A DNA stretch of 64,000 bases from Alphaproteobacteria bacterium. GTDB taxonomy: Bacteria; Pseudomonadota; Alphaproteobacteria; GCA-2731375. How positions within the stretch are numbered: the first letter of the stretch is position 1; every line of letters starts with the position of its first letter. Made by a program: the position numbers and the translations under genes. Under the pieces are notes generated by a model that had not been told where the DNA came from, ran no database searches, and worked only from the letters and a program-made list of their open reading frames with translations. Positions 53,608 to 61,666 of the stretch are shown here, piece after piece. The stretch covers positions 186,001 to 250,000 of the forward strand of contig JADHTB010000004.1 in the NCBI GenBank assembly GCA_016776605.1. The letters run 5' to 3'.

Positions 53608-54300
53608 TTACCTAAACGTAACGAAATCGACTGCCCGCGCCGATAAGCGGCCGGGCGGCGTCAATTTTCCCGATTTTTTCACCACAAAACCGACCCGCTC
53701 CAAATCCTTGTATTTGATCCACCCAGCCATGAATTTCGTGATCGACAAGGTAACGTTGCCGAATGCCGGATCCGCCAGCAGCACCTCGCGCGAGGTGGCG
53801 CCACGGAAAACCACGAAATGGGGATAGCCTTGGAGTATCACCGGTACGATGACCGGCGCGCGCGTCAGAAGGTCGGGAAGGGTCAGTTGCCCCAATCCAA
53901 CCCCGTCATATCCCAAACGATCAACGTAGCGTTTGAGATCAAGCAGGGAGAAGCCCTGCCGGATCCGCACCAGATTGGGGTTTGCGATATATTCCGCCCG
54001 GTCGATCAGACCAAGCGCGACTGAACGTTCGGTAACTGGCACACCATATTGATAGCGAAGAATGGTCGCCAGGGCGGCGGCTGCGCAGCTCAACTCCCAC
54101 TGCTGCAGGACGACGTTGTGATGCCGCAATTCCCGCAAGGACCGGACCGCCGGGACCGCTTCCATCGCCAGTGCGAGGGTTCCGCCAGACGGGCCGGGAA
54201 CCGGCGCCAGCCATAGCAAAGCCGTCCAAAGACCCACGGCTGAAATCCTGCCCATTAATAATCCCATAGGGAAGATCCGAATGCATCGCGGGCACGCCAT
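53608..54300 (-). CDS. exported C39-family cysteine peptidase, FapD-like
   Basis: 230-aa protein with a hydrophobic signal (AVGLWTALLWLAPVP) and the complete C39 catalytic set: QQWELSCAAAALATILRY (oxyanion Gln and Cys72), GYPHFVVFRG (His161) and LLADPAFGN (Asp177). C39 peptidases cut after double-glycine leaders; FapD belongs to this fold. No ABC transporter is fused or adjacent, so it should act in the periplasm. A start at 54255 (MGRISAVGLW) would give a more normal signal length. It lies between the small secreted protein and the barrel protein. Confidence 0.87.
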   Translation of the reverse strand: MACPRCIRIFPMGLLMGRISAVGLWTALLWLAPVPGPSGGTLALAMEAVPAVRSLRELRHHNVVLQQWELSCAAAALATILRYQYGVPVTERSVALGLIDRAEYIANPNLVRIRQGFSLLDLKRYVDRLGYDGVGLGQLTLPDLLTRAPVIVPVILQGYPHFVVFRGATSREVLLADPAFGNVTLSITKFMAGWIKYKDLERVGFVVKKSGKLTPPGRLSARAVDFVTFR

Positions 54301-54391
54301 CCCAATCCACCGGGAAACCGACGCGCCCGCAACGGCTTTTCACACAGGAACCGGCAAGAGCCGAACCTTGTGTTGGTACGCAGTGCAAATG

Positions 54392-54733
54392 TTATCCGGC
54401 CGTATTCCAGATAGCCGTGTAACCACTATCGCCCGGTGAGGCGAAGGTGCCGCCCGGGCTGCCCGCGCCTTCGCCGTTGGTTGCGCCAACGGGGACGCTG
54501 ACCGACGGGCCGATAATCGAATAGGCGCCATTGATCGTGATGCCATTTTTGGCGTTCAACACTGCATCGGTGCTAATAACCGGGCAGACAAAGCCGGTCG
54601 GCGATGGCGCACCGCCAGCCGCAACCGAGTCCATTTGCGTGGCGCTCAGCAACACCGGTCCTGCATAGGCGTTTGAAGCAAGCAGAAAAGTCGCGGCCGT
54701 GGCCAATACTATTTTCATCGTTGTTTTCGACAT
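54392..54733 (-). CDS. small secreted protein with a GG-type motif, candidate export substrate
   Basis: 113-aa protein: signal peptide (IVLATAATFLLASNAYA), then LLSATQMDSVAAGGAP, which resembles the leader consensus (L-x-x-x-x-M/L-D-x-V-x-A-G-G) cut by C39 peptidases. The remaining 70 residues are Gly/Ser/Ala/Pro-rich, contain one Cys and no charged clusters (SVSVPVGATNGEGAGSPGG). AGGAG is 9 nt before the ATG. First gene of a unit with the C39 peptidase and the FapF-like pore; the promoter carries the four-box array. The substrate role is inferred from context. Confidence 0.75.
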   Translation of the reverse strand: MSKTTMKIVLATAATFLLASNAYAGPVLLSATQMDSVAAGGAPSPTGFVCPVISTDAVLNAKNGITINGAYSIIGPSVSVPVGATNGEGAGSPGGTFASPGDSGYTAIWNTAG

Positions 54734-54795
54734 CTTGGTTATCTCCTAGTTGGTTTGCCAGACGCTCCTTGTGGTGGGCGTCTCTATCGACAACC

Positions 54796-54849
54796 ACTAA
54801 ACAGGGCTGAGATCACGAGCCGATAACGCAAACATAACAATTTGATAAC
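54796..54849 (-). promoter_or_regulatory. four-box 11-bp operator and -10 of the export operon
   Basis: Plus-strand boxes ATCAC, ATAAC, ATAAC, ATAAC start at 54812, 54823, 54834 and 54845, an exact 11-bp period (GTTAT/GTGAT reading toward the gene). A -10-like TTTAGT lies at 54796-54801 on the minus strand, 10 nt from the last box. The same array and spacing occur before msrAB and before the MXKDX peptide gene. An OmpR-family regulator binds such direct repeats; the one at 57815-58552 is the obvious candidate. Confidence 0.78.
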
Positions 54850-54918
54850 GAGGTAACGTCTGAAATCCAGCTCAATCAGGGAATTTGCGCGGCCTGCCCA
54901 ATGTGGGTTGCCGTTAAT

Positions 54919-56088
54919 TTAGCGGACAGCTTTCGCCATACCGGGTTGAAATAGACTCGCCAATTCACCATAGCCTTTTTCGGTTATTTCCGCGGCGGGG
55001 ATGAACCTCAAGGACGCCGAATTGATGCAGTAGCGCAGGCCAGTTGGCGCGGGGCCATCGTTGAAGACATGACCTAAGTGGGAGTCGCCGATCTTGCTGC
55101 GGACCTCGGTGCGACTGATGAAAAACTTTCGGTCGGTGTGCATGGTGACGAACTGGTCACTAATCGGACGGCTGAAGCTGGGCCAACCGGTGCCGGACTT
55201 GAACTTGTCGGCGGACGAAAATAGCGGTTCGCCGGTGACCACATCGACATAAATGCCAGGCCGCTTATTGTCCCAATATTCATTGTTGAAGGATCGCTCG
55301 GTACCGTCGTTCTGGGTTACGTCATACTGCAGCTTTGTCAGGGTTTTGCGAATTTCCGCATCCGAAGGTTTGCTGTAGCGCATGGTCGTCATGGTTTTGG
55401 CGGGCGCCGTATTGGAGGTGTCCATGGTCCCGCGATATTTGGAATAATCGACCTTCAGGTCTTTGCCCCAGGCCTCCTCAACGAACTGGGTACGGCCCGA
55501 CCCGTTGGTATAGAAATTGTAGCGAATGGGGTTCTTTTTGTAATAGTCCTGATGATAGTCCTCGGCTTTGTAAAAGCTCTTGAACTTGGTGATCTCAACG
55601 GCGATTGGCTTGTCGAAACGGCCCGATGCATCAAGCTCGGCGCGGGATTTTTCCGCCTGCTGTCGTTGGGCCTCGCTGCTGTAGAAAATACCGGGTCGAT
55701 ACTGGGTGCCACGGTCATAGAATGAGCCGGTGCCATCAGTGGGATTAAATATCCGCCAATAGGACGCAAGCAGGCCTTCGTAGGTGATTTTCTTAGGATC
55801 GTAGTAAACCTGCACGGCCTCGGTATGGCCGGTCCGGCCGCCGGAAACCTGCTTATAGGTGGGGTTAAGCTCATCGCCACCGGTATAGCCGGAGATGGCC
55901 TCCTTGACGCCGGGAACCTTCTCGAAACCAGATTCCACACACCAAAAGCAGCCGCCGGCGAAGGTGGCGACGGAAAATCCGGCGAGAGCGTCAGCCTTCT
56001 TGGTTGCCATGGTTTTGGCGGAGCTCAGAGTTGCGAGGCCAATTCCTGCGAGAAGAATGGCGGTGCCAACGAATATGATTTTTTTCAT
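54919..56088 (-). CDS. msrAB: periplasmic MsrA-MsrB fusion, peptide methionine sulfoxide reductase
   Basis: 389-aa two-domain enzyme with an N-terminal signal peptide ([18 protein letters not shown]). MsrA domain: [18 protein letters not shown] with catalytic Cys47 and Cys50, then [10 protein letters not shown]. MsrB domain: [25 protein letters not shown] and catalytic Cys354 in [11 protein letters not shown]. The zinc-binding CxxC pairs common in MsrB are absent and only three Cys occur in the whole protein. There is no thioredoxin domain as in neisserial PilB, so an external reductant is needed. It repairs both Met-sulfoxide epimers in exported proteins. The promoter has the shared four-box array. 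Confidence 0.94.
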   Translation of the reverse strand: MKKIIFVGTAILLAGIGLATLSSAKTMATKKADALAGFSVATFAGGCFWCVESGFEKVPGVKEAISGYTGGDELNPTYKQVSGGRTGHTEAVQVYYDPKKITYEGLLASYWRIFNPTDGTGSFYDRGTQYRPGIFYSSEAQRQQAEKSRAELDASGRFDKPIAVEITKFKSFYKAEDYHQDYYKKNPIRYNFYTNGSGRTQFVEEAWGKDLKVDYSKYRGTMDTSNTAPAKTMTTMRYSKPSDAEIRKTLTKLQYDVTQNDGTERSFNNEYWDNKRPGIYVDVVTGEPLFSSADKFKSGTGWPSFSRPISDQFVTMHTDRKFFISRTEVRSKIGDSHLGHVFNDGPAPTGLRYCINSASLRFIPAAEITEKGYGELASLFQPGMAKAVR

Positions 56089-56147
56089 CGTGATACCTCA
56101 CTTGGCTTGGTTTCTGTGACGGGCAAGGTCTCTTTGACCTGCCAAAA

Positions 56148-56201
56148 AATATAGGCCTGCGGCATTACGCAAGGATCACGCAAACATCACGATTCCATAA
56201 C
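56148..56201 (-). promoter_or_regulatory. four-box 11-bp operator and -10 of msrAB
   Basis: Plus-strand boxes ATTAC, ATCAC, ATCAC, ATAAC start at 56164, 56175, 56186 and 56197 (11-bp period). The minus-strand -10 TATATT is at 56148-56153, again 10 nt from the nearest box. Flanking sequence is otherwise unlike the other two promoters, so the boxes are conserved by function, not by duplication. Confidence 0.78.
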
Positions 56202-56230
56202 ATTTCGCCGTCTCGTGGTGCGCACCACGA

Positions 56231-56333
56231 GAGCAATTTTTAATTAATTGGAGTCGCTTTCGCGACTTTAGTGATTGGTTCAGTTGCTCTACCTACTAAG
56301 GTCTGAGCGCATTTTCTTCGAATGCGCTCTAGG
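56231..56333 (+). repeat. dispersed 103-bp intergenic repeat, copy C
   Basis: Full-length copy: starts GAGCAATTTTTAATTAATTG, includes TCGCTTTCGCGAC, GTGATTGGTTCAGTTGCTCT, and ends with the hairpin GAGCGCATTTTC/GAATGCGCTC followed by TAGG. Its last bases supply the stop codon of the adjoining histidine kinase gene (minus strand TAG, 56329-56331). Confidence 0.82.
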
Positions 56334-57801
56334 CACGGTATAGAGGCAGCTGAAAGCTGAATATCGAGCCCGTTCCGGTCGTGACGTTGGCGGCGGAGAT
56401 AGTGCCGTTTTGCATATCCATGATGCGTTTGGCGATGGCAAGTCCAAGGCCCGCGTGCTGGGTCGACTTATCGGCGCTATCGCCGCGATAAAAGGGATCA
56501 AAAATTTGGGCCAAATGCTCGACCGTTATACCGGGGCCGCTATCGGATATAGACACGGAAACCTGATCGTCGCCAATCGACGTCGTAACGGCAATCGTTC
56601 CCTTTGCCGGGGTGTGTTGAATGGCGTTGTCCAATAAATTATCCAGCACCCGCTCGGTCATGCCTATGTCGCCATAGGCGAAGGGGGTATTCGGCGATAC
56701 GGACAGGCAAAGCGTCAGGCCTTCGCTTTCCGCTTTCAGACGATGTTTTTCCACCGCGTCGTGGATAAGTTCCGGCAAGGCGAAAGGTTCCGGTTGCGGC
56801 AGGCTTTCGCGGGCATCCAGGCTGGCCAGCTCAAACAGCTCCGCCAGCATTTGCCCTAAGCGCTGGCTTTGACGAAGGGCGATGCGCAGGAACTCTTCTT
56901 GATCTTCCGCGCTGAGGCTGTCCTTTTTCATCTGCAGGGATTCCAAATAGCCCTGCAAAGAAGCCAGCGGCGTTCGCAGGTCATGGGAAACCTGGGCCAC
57001 AAGGCGTCGCCGCAGCGCGTCCTGTTCCTGCAGCATGTCTATTTGCTGCCTGATCCGGTCGGCCATGCGATCAAAGGTGAACGACAGCGCCTCAACCTCG
57101 TCACCCTTGGGAAGCGGGTCGATTTTTTCGGTTTCTTGTTTGATCGTCTGTTTAGCGAACGCCTCCATGCGCACGGTCAGGCGGCGCAGGCGGCCGGTAA
57201 GCAGATGGAAAACAATCAAACCGCCGAGCAGGCCAAACCCAAGGCTGGCCGCCATTGCCCAACCGCTCATACGCAACAGGTAGGAGGTGCGTGCGACGGT
57301 TTCGGCGGAATCGTACTGTTCGCCGCGAAGGACAACGTAAAGATAACCTTCGGGAGCTGTCTTGCCGGGAATCTCCGTGACCGAGAAGGCCTTTTGGCGG
57401 TCGTGGCTGCGCGGGTCGTCGCCAAGCAGGGGATAGGGATCTTCCATGCGCAGGAAGGCCTTGATCGGCTCCAGGGAGACGGATTTCCGTTTAATTTTAT
57501 CCGGATCGGCCGAGTAGGAAAGAATGCGCCCCGCATTATCCAGCAGGTAAATCTCGATACTGGGATTGATGGACATGTAGAGGCTGAAGGTCTCCTTCAG
57601 CGCATTTTCATTGAGGCGGCCTTCCTCGACCAGATTGCGGTCGGCAACAAGGTTGCGGGCCAGATTGCGATTAATTTCCTGATTGAGCTGACGCATATAG
57701 TTATCGGTCACGGTCAAGGTGATCGCGGTGTAGATAGCGCCAATGGCGATCAGCAGAAGCAACAGGCCAAAGGCAAGTCTGGCATAGAGGGTGCGCGGCA
57801 A
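56329..57801 (-). CDS. membrane sensor histidine kinase of the envelope-stress pair
   Basis: 490-aa kinase: first membrane helix 9-31, periplasmic sensor of about 145 residues, second helix about 178-200, HAMP, phospho-acceptor His273 in VSHDLRTPLASLQGYLES, N-box LDNLLDNAIQHTP and G-boxes DSGPGI and GLGLAI. The periplasmic domain is not a recognised ligand-binding family and has no Cys. It lies 13 bp downstream of its response regulator; the operon begins with the MXKDX peptide gene. Confidence 0.93.
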   Translation of the reverse strand: MPRTLYARLAFGLLLLLIAIGAIYTAITLTVTDNYMRQLNQEINRNLARNLVADRNLVEEGRLNENALKETFSLYMSINPSIEIYLLDNAGRILSYSADPDKIKRKSVSLEPIKAFLRMEDPYPLLGDDPRSHDRQKAFSVTEIPGKTAPEGYLYVVLRGEQYDSAETVARTSYLLRMSGWAMAASLGFGLLGGLIVFHLLTGRLRRLTVRMEAFAKQTIKQETEKIDPLPKGDEVEALSFTFDRMADRIRQQIDMLQEQDALRRRLVAQVSHDLRTPLASLQGYLESLQMKKDSLSAEDQEEFLRIALRQSQRLGQMLAELFELASLDARESLPQPEPFALPELIHDAVEKHRLKAESEGLTLCLSVSPNTPFAYGDIGMTERVLDNLLDNAIQHTPAKGTIAVTTSIGDDQVSVSISDSGPGITVEHLAQIFDPFYRGDSADKSTQHAGLGLAIAKRIMDMQNGTISAANVTTGTGSIFSFQLPLYRA

Positions 57802-57814
57802 GGTCAGCCTCCCC

Positions 57815-58552
57815 TTACGACACGAACTTATAGCCGACGCCCCAGACCGTCTGGACGTAAGCCGGGTTTGCCGGGTCTTTTTCGATCTTGGCGCGCAGCC
57901 GGTTGATATGAGTATTCACCGTATGCTCGTAGCCCTCATAGCTGTAACCCCAGACCTGATCGAGAAGTTGAATGCGGCTATAGACCCGACCCGGGTGGCT
58001 GGCCAGATGGTGCAGCAGGTCGAACTCCCGTGCGGTAAGGTTGACTTCCCTTGCCTCCACCAAGACCAGGCGTTTCTCGGCATTAATGGTCAGGCCGTTC
58101 TTTTCGATAATCGGTTCAGAAATGGGCTTTGCCTGCCTTGCGGAAAGCGCATCCACCCGCCGCAACAGCGCTTTCACGCGGGCGATGAATTCAGGCAGGC
58201 TGAAAGGCTTCGTCAGATAATCATCCGCACCCATTTCCAAGCCAAGAACCCGGTCCAGCTCGGTAGACTTAGCCGTTAGCATCAAGATTGGGATGTAACT
58301 GTTTCCGCCCCGCATTTCACGACAGAGCGCCAGACCATCCACGCCCGGCAGCATGAGGTCCAGCACGACCAAATCGAAGGTGCCGCCCTTAAAGGCGGCC
58401 AACCCCGTATCGCCGCGATTTTCGATTTGCACCTCAAACCCATTGTCGCCGAGGTGCATGGAAATGAGCGAGGCAATATCGGCGTCGTCTTCAATAACCA
58501 AAACATGGTGCGGAGAAACCGGAGAAGGAGCCGTCTGTGGCGTCGTGACCAT
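57815..58552 (-). CDS. OmpR-family response regulator
   Basis: 245-aa regulator: acidic pocket VLVIEDDAD, phospho-acceptor Asp65 (LVVLDLMLPGVDGL), Lys in LTKPF, and a winged-helix domain ending VQTVWGVGYKF. AAGGAG lies about 6 nt before ATG 58552. OmpR-family proteins bind direct repeats spaced by about one helical turn, matching the four-box arrays in front of its own operon, msrAB and the export operon. The middle gene of the peptide-regulator-kinase unit. Confidence 0.94.
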   Translation of the reverse strand: MVTTPQTAPSPVSPHHVLVIEDDADIASLISMHLGDNGFEVQIENRGDTGLAAFKGGTFDLVVLDLMLPGVDGLALCREMRGGNSYIPILMLTAKSTELDRVLGLEMGADDYLTKPFSLPEFIARVKALLRRVDALSARQAKPISEPIIEKNGLTINAEKRLVLVEAREVNLTAREFDLLHHLASHPGRVYSRIQLLDQVWGYSYEGYEHTVNTHINRLRAKIEKDPANPAYVQTVWGVGYKFVS

Positions 58553-58589
58553 GAGCAACTCCTTCCCGTAGGTGTCGACAATCAGAGAA

Positions 58590-58853
58590 TTATTTTTTGT
58601 CTTTCATCATTTTGTCTTTTTTCGCCATCATGTCGTCCTTTTTTCCCATCATGTCGTCTTTTTTCATTTTGTCGTCCATGGCATGTTCTTTCTTCATTTC
58701 ACTGCCCATGGTTTCCTTCTTCATCATCGTGTCTTTTTTCATCATCGTGTCTTTTTTCATATCGCTTTTCATCTCTCCGGCCTGCGCGGCGGAAAAGCTC
58801 ATGATGATGGCGACGGCGCCGGCGATGGTAAGGATAGAAGCGGTTTTGAACAT
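58590..58853 (-). CDS. periplasmic MXKDX-repeat Met/Lys-rich peptide
   Basis: 87-aa protein: signal peptide (ILTIAGAVAIIMSFSAAQAG), then about 62 residues containing 16 Met and 20 Lys in repeats such as MKKDTMMKKDTMM and KKDDMMAKKDKMM, matching the pentapeptide MXKDX repeat family. GGAGA is 7 nt before the ATG. It heads an operon with a two-component pair. A Met-rich periplasmic peptide next to a co-regulated periplasmic MsrAB suggests a sacrificial, recyclable methionine sink for oxidants (inference; a similar pairing is known from Azospira hypochlorite defence). Metal binding is another possibility. Confidence 0.9.
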   Translation of the reverse strand: MFKTASILTIAGAVAIIMSFSAAQAGEMKSDMKKDTMMKKDTMMKKETMGSEMKKEHAMDDKMKKDDMMGKKDDMMAKKDKMMKDKK

Positions 58854-58923
58854 GGGAAATCTCCTGAAAATTTTAGTTGGGTTGCCAGATGTCCCCTCAA
58901 TGAGGGCGACCATATCGGCAACC

Positions 58924-58977
58924 ACTAAACAGGGCCGAGATCACGCGCCAATAACGCAAATATAACAATTTGATAAC
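58924..58977 (-). promoter_or_regulatory. four-box 11-bp operator and -10 of the MXKDX/two-component operon
   Basis: Plus-strand boxes ATCAC, ATAAC, ATAAC, ATAAC start at 58940, 58951, 58962 and 58973. The minus-strand -10-like TTTAGT is at 58924-58929, 10 nt from the nearest box. Over 59 bp the region differs from the export-operon promoter at only about four positions. It implies autoregulation of the two-component system. Confidence 0.78.
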
Positions 58978-59222
58978 GGCATATCTTCGGCAACGCCCGC
59001 TGTTCATACCAAGCGCATCGGCGTGATGGGGCGCTGGTCCCTGATAAATGGACGCATCGGCGGGAGCGGCGGCCGATGCCTGATTTACAGGTGATGGTGC
59101 CTCGAGCCGGGAGCTGGCTACTGAACATTAGATCAAAATATGCTAATTATAAGCAACTGATGTTTTATTAATGAGTTAGTGTACATAATTCTCATTATTG
59201 CTTAATCATGATGCCGTGACTG

Positions 59223-61502
59223 ATGCCAAATCGACCTGAAAATTTGATCAATGTTGAAGGGCACCCGCTCGAAAAAATTCTCGAGTCCCTGACCGAAATC
59301 AGCGTCGCGGTGGTTCTATTTGGCCTGAACGATGAACTCATTTTTTGTAATGAAAAATACAAATCCATAAATGAGGATATTCGCCAGGAGCTCACCCCCG
59401 GAACACGATTTTCAGACTTATGCGAGAGCGTGAAAAACCGCCGGGAAATTTCCGGCATGACCGGCGATCGGTATGTAGAGGAACGTTTTAGACGATTTCG
59501 GAAACCCGGCCTGCCATTCGACGAGAAACATGCGGACGGCCATTGGTATTCGATCGAAGATCATCGCACAAGCGACGGCTATTTCGTTGGAATTCGAACC
59601 GACATCACCGAACAGATGCTGGCCCAGCAGGCGTTACGTGAAAGCGAGGAACGGCACAGGGCGCTTTCCGACTTGACCAGTGAGGGGGTTTCGATTCACG
59701 AAGACGGGGTTATCTTGGAAGCCAATCAAGCGTTCGCGGATATGTACGGATATTCCATATCAGAACTTATTGGCATGTCTGTTCTCGACCTTACCACCCC
59801 GGAATATCGTCACGACGTAGCTGGCCGGATGACGCGCAATAAATCCGATACCTACGAAAGTGTCAGCTTCCGCAAGGATGGCAGCCAGATACCCGTCGAA
59901 ATTAGGGCCAAGCAGATTGTCTACAAAGGCCGACAAATGCGGGTCAGTCGAATACGCGACTTGACTGAAACAAAACGTGCCTCGCAGGAGCTGGAGCGCC
60001 GGGGGGCAAGCCTGGCGGAGGCGCAACGGATCGGCAACATGGGAAATTGGGAACGCGATTTCGTTGCCGGAACGTTTCACTGGTCCGACCAAATTTATCG
60101 AATTTTTGGCTTAGACGCTGACGAACAGCCGCCCCCGGACAATGATCGATTTCTCTCGATTGTACATGCAGACGACCGCTCGAGCGTACGCGCGGCGGCT
60201 AGAGCGGCGGCGCGTTACAGCATTGATTATCGTATCGTCCGTCCCGATGGTGAAGAGCGGGTGGTGCATGAAGAAGCCGAGATAATTCGTGACGCCGCGG
60301 GGCGGCGGTTGCGATTGACGGGCACAGTGCAAGATATTACCGAGCGCAAGCGGGTCGAGCAGGCGCTAATAGCATCCGAGGCGAAATTTTCCGGCGTTCT
60401 AGACATCGCGTCAGATGCCATCATCACGACTGATGAAGACGGCAACGCTCAAATGTTCAATCAAGGCGCCCGGGACACCTTCGGGTACCAGGAGGATGAA
60501 GTCCTGGGCCGATCAATAGAAATGCTTATGCCCGAAAGATTTCGCGATGGCCACGCTCGGAGCATGGCAGGGTTCGGCACCTCGGGCATCCAGAGCCGGC
60601 GTATGTCCGAGCGCAACGACATCGTCGGTCTTCGCAAGGACGGCTCGGAATTCCCAGCTGAAGCCTCGGTGAGCAGGCTTGAAACCGGCGACAATATTCT
60701 TTTCAACGTGATCCTGCGCGATATTAGCGATCGCAAACGCATTGAGCGAGAGATCACCCAGGCCAAGGAACTTGCCGAAGCCGCGAGTAGCGCAAAGTCC
60801 CAATTTCTGGCCGGTATGAGCCATGAGTTGCGCACACCTTTGAACGCGATCATTGGTTTTTCGGAGATCATGGCCGGAGAGAGTTTCGGCCCGCTGGGCA
60901 GCGAACAATACAAAGAATACGCCACTGACATTCACAACAGCGGCATTCTCTTGCTGGATCTCATCTCCGATGTGCTGGATCTATCAAAAATTGAGGCTGG
61001 CGCGATGGAGCTGACCGAGGGTGTGGTGAGTTTGAACGAGACGCTTCGGTCCACGTTGCGCCTGGTTCACAAACGCGCCGAGACGAATTCACTGCATATC
61101 GCCACCAATCTCGATCCAGCCTCGCCGCTTATTCGGGGTGACGAGCGGGCGATCAAACAGATCGTGCTGAATCTTCTGTCGAACGGCGCGAAATTCACCG
61201 GCGAGGGCGGGACGATAACGGTCAGTTCACAAACGGAGTCCGATGGCGGGGTTTCGTTGACCGTCGCTGATACCGGTATCGGGATCGCTCCCGCCGATAT
61301 AGCCAAGGTTCTCGAACCGTTCGGACAGGTGGGAAGCGTACAAATCCAGGCACATCAGGGTACGGGTCTGGGCCTGCCGATAGCCAAGCGATTGACGGAA
61401 ATGCATGACGCGACTTTCGAGTTGGAAAGCGAAGTCGGTGTCGGAACAACCGTCAAACTCCGTTTCCCAAAAGAGCGCCGCCTTGGCCCCGAGGACAGTT
61501 AG
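59223..61502 (+). CDS. multi-PAS sensor histidine kinase
   Basis: 759-aa soluble kinase with four PAS/PAC modules (roughly 10-135, 140-255, 265-385 and 390-510; for example ITTDEDGNAQMFNQGARDTF), a dimerisation domain with His534 in GMSHELRTPLNAIIGFSEIM, and an ATPase domain (LLSNGAKFTGEGG, DTGIGI, GTGLGL). No membrane helix and no receiver domain. No response regulator gene is adjacent downstream, so it is an orphan here. It is divergent from the MXKDX operon across about 245 AT-rich bases. Ligand unknown; a heme or flavin cofactor cannot be judged by eye. Confidence 0.92.
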   Translation: MPNRPENLINVEGHPLEKILESLTEISVAVVLFGLNDELIFCNEKYKSINEDIRQELTPGTRFSDLCESVKNRREISGMTGDRYVEERFRRFRKPGLPFDEKHADGHWYSIEDHRTSDGYFVGIRTDITEQMLAQQALRESEERHRALSDLTSEGVSIHEDGVILEANQAFADMYGYSISELIGMSVLDLTTPEYRHDVAGRMTRNKSDTYESVSFRKDGSQIPVEIRAKQIVYKGRQMRVSRIRDLTETKRASQELERRGASLAEAQRIGNMGNWERDFVAGTFHWSDQIYRIFGLDADEQPPPDNDRFLSIVHADDRSSVRAAARAAARYSIDYRIVRPDGEERVVHEEAEIIRDAAGRRLRLTGTVQDITERKRVEQALIASEAKFSGVLDIASDAIITTDEDGNAQMFNQGARDTFGYQEDEVLGRSIEMLMPERFRDGHARSMAGFGTSGIQSRRMSERNDIVGLRKDGSEFPAEASVSRLETGDNILFNVILRDISDRKRIEREITQAKELAEAASSAKSQFLAGMSHELRTPLNAIIGFSEIMAGESFGPLGSEQYKEYATDIHNSGILLLDLISDVLDLSKIEAGAMELTEGVVSLNETLRSTLRLVHKRAETNSLHIATNLDPASPLIRGDERAIKQIVLNLLSNGAKFTGEGGTITVSSQTESDGGVSLTVADTGIGIAPADIAKVLEPFGQVGSVQIQAHQGTGLGLPIAKRLTEMHDATFELESEVGVGTTVKLRFPKERRLGPEDS

Positions 61503-61666
61503 GCCATTTCGAGATATTCAGCAGATTGCTAGAGTAACCGCCAATAGCCCGCTATACTTATAGGATCATCGGTTCCTCGGCAGTATGTCGGCTAGCACCA
61601 CCTCAGACGGGGACTTGTTCCATGTGCCCTTCCCAACAGGGTTGGCCATGATGAAAGGCCCTGTTT

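Noticed and set aside
58597..58965. Plus-strand frame of repeated Ser/Phe opposite the MXKDX peptide
   Set aside because: It is the antisense reading of the Met/Lys repeats; the minus strand has a signal peptide and ribosome site.
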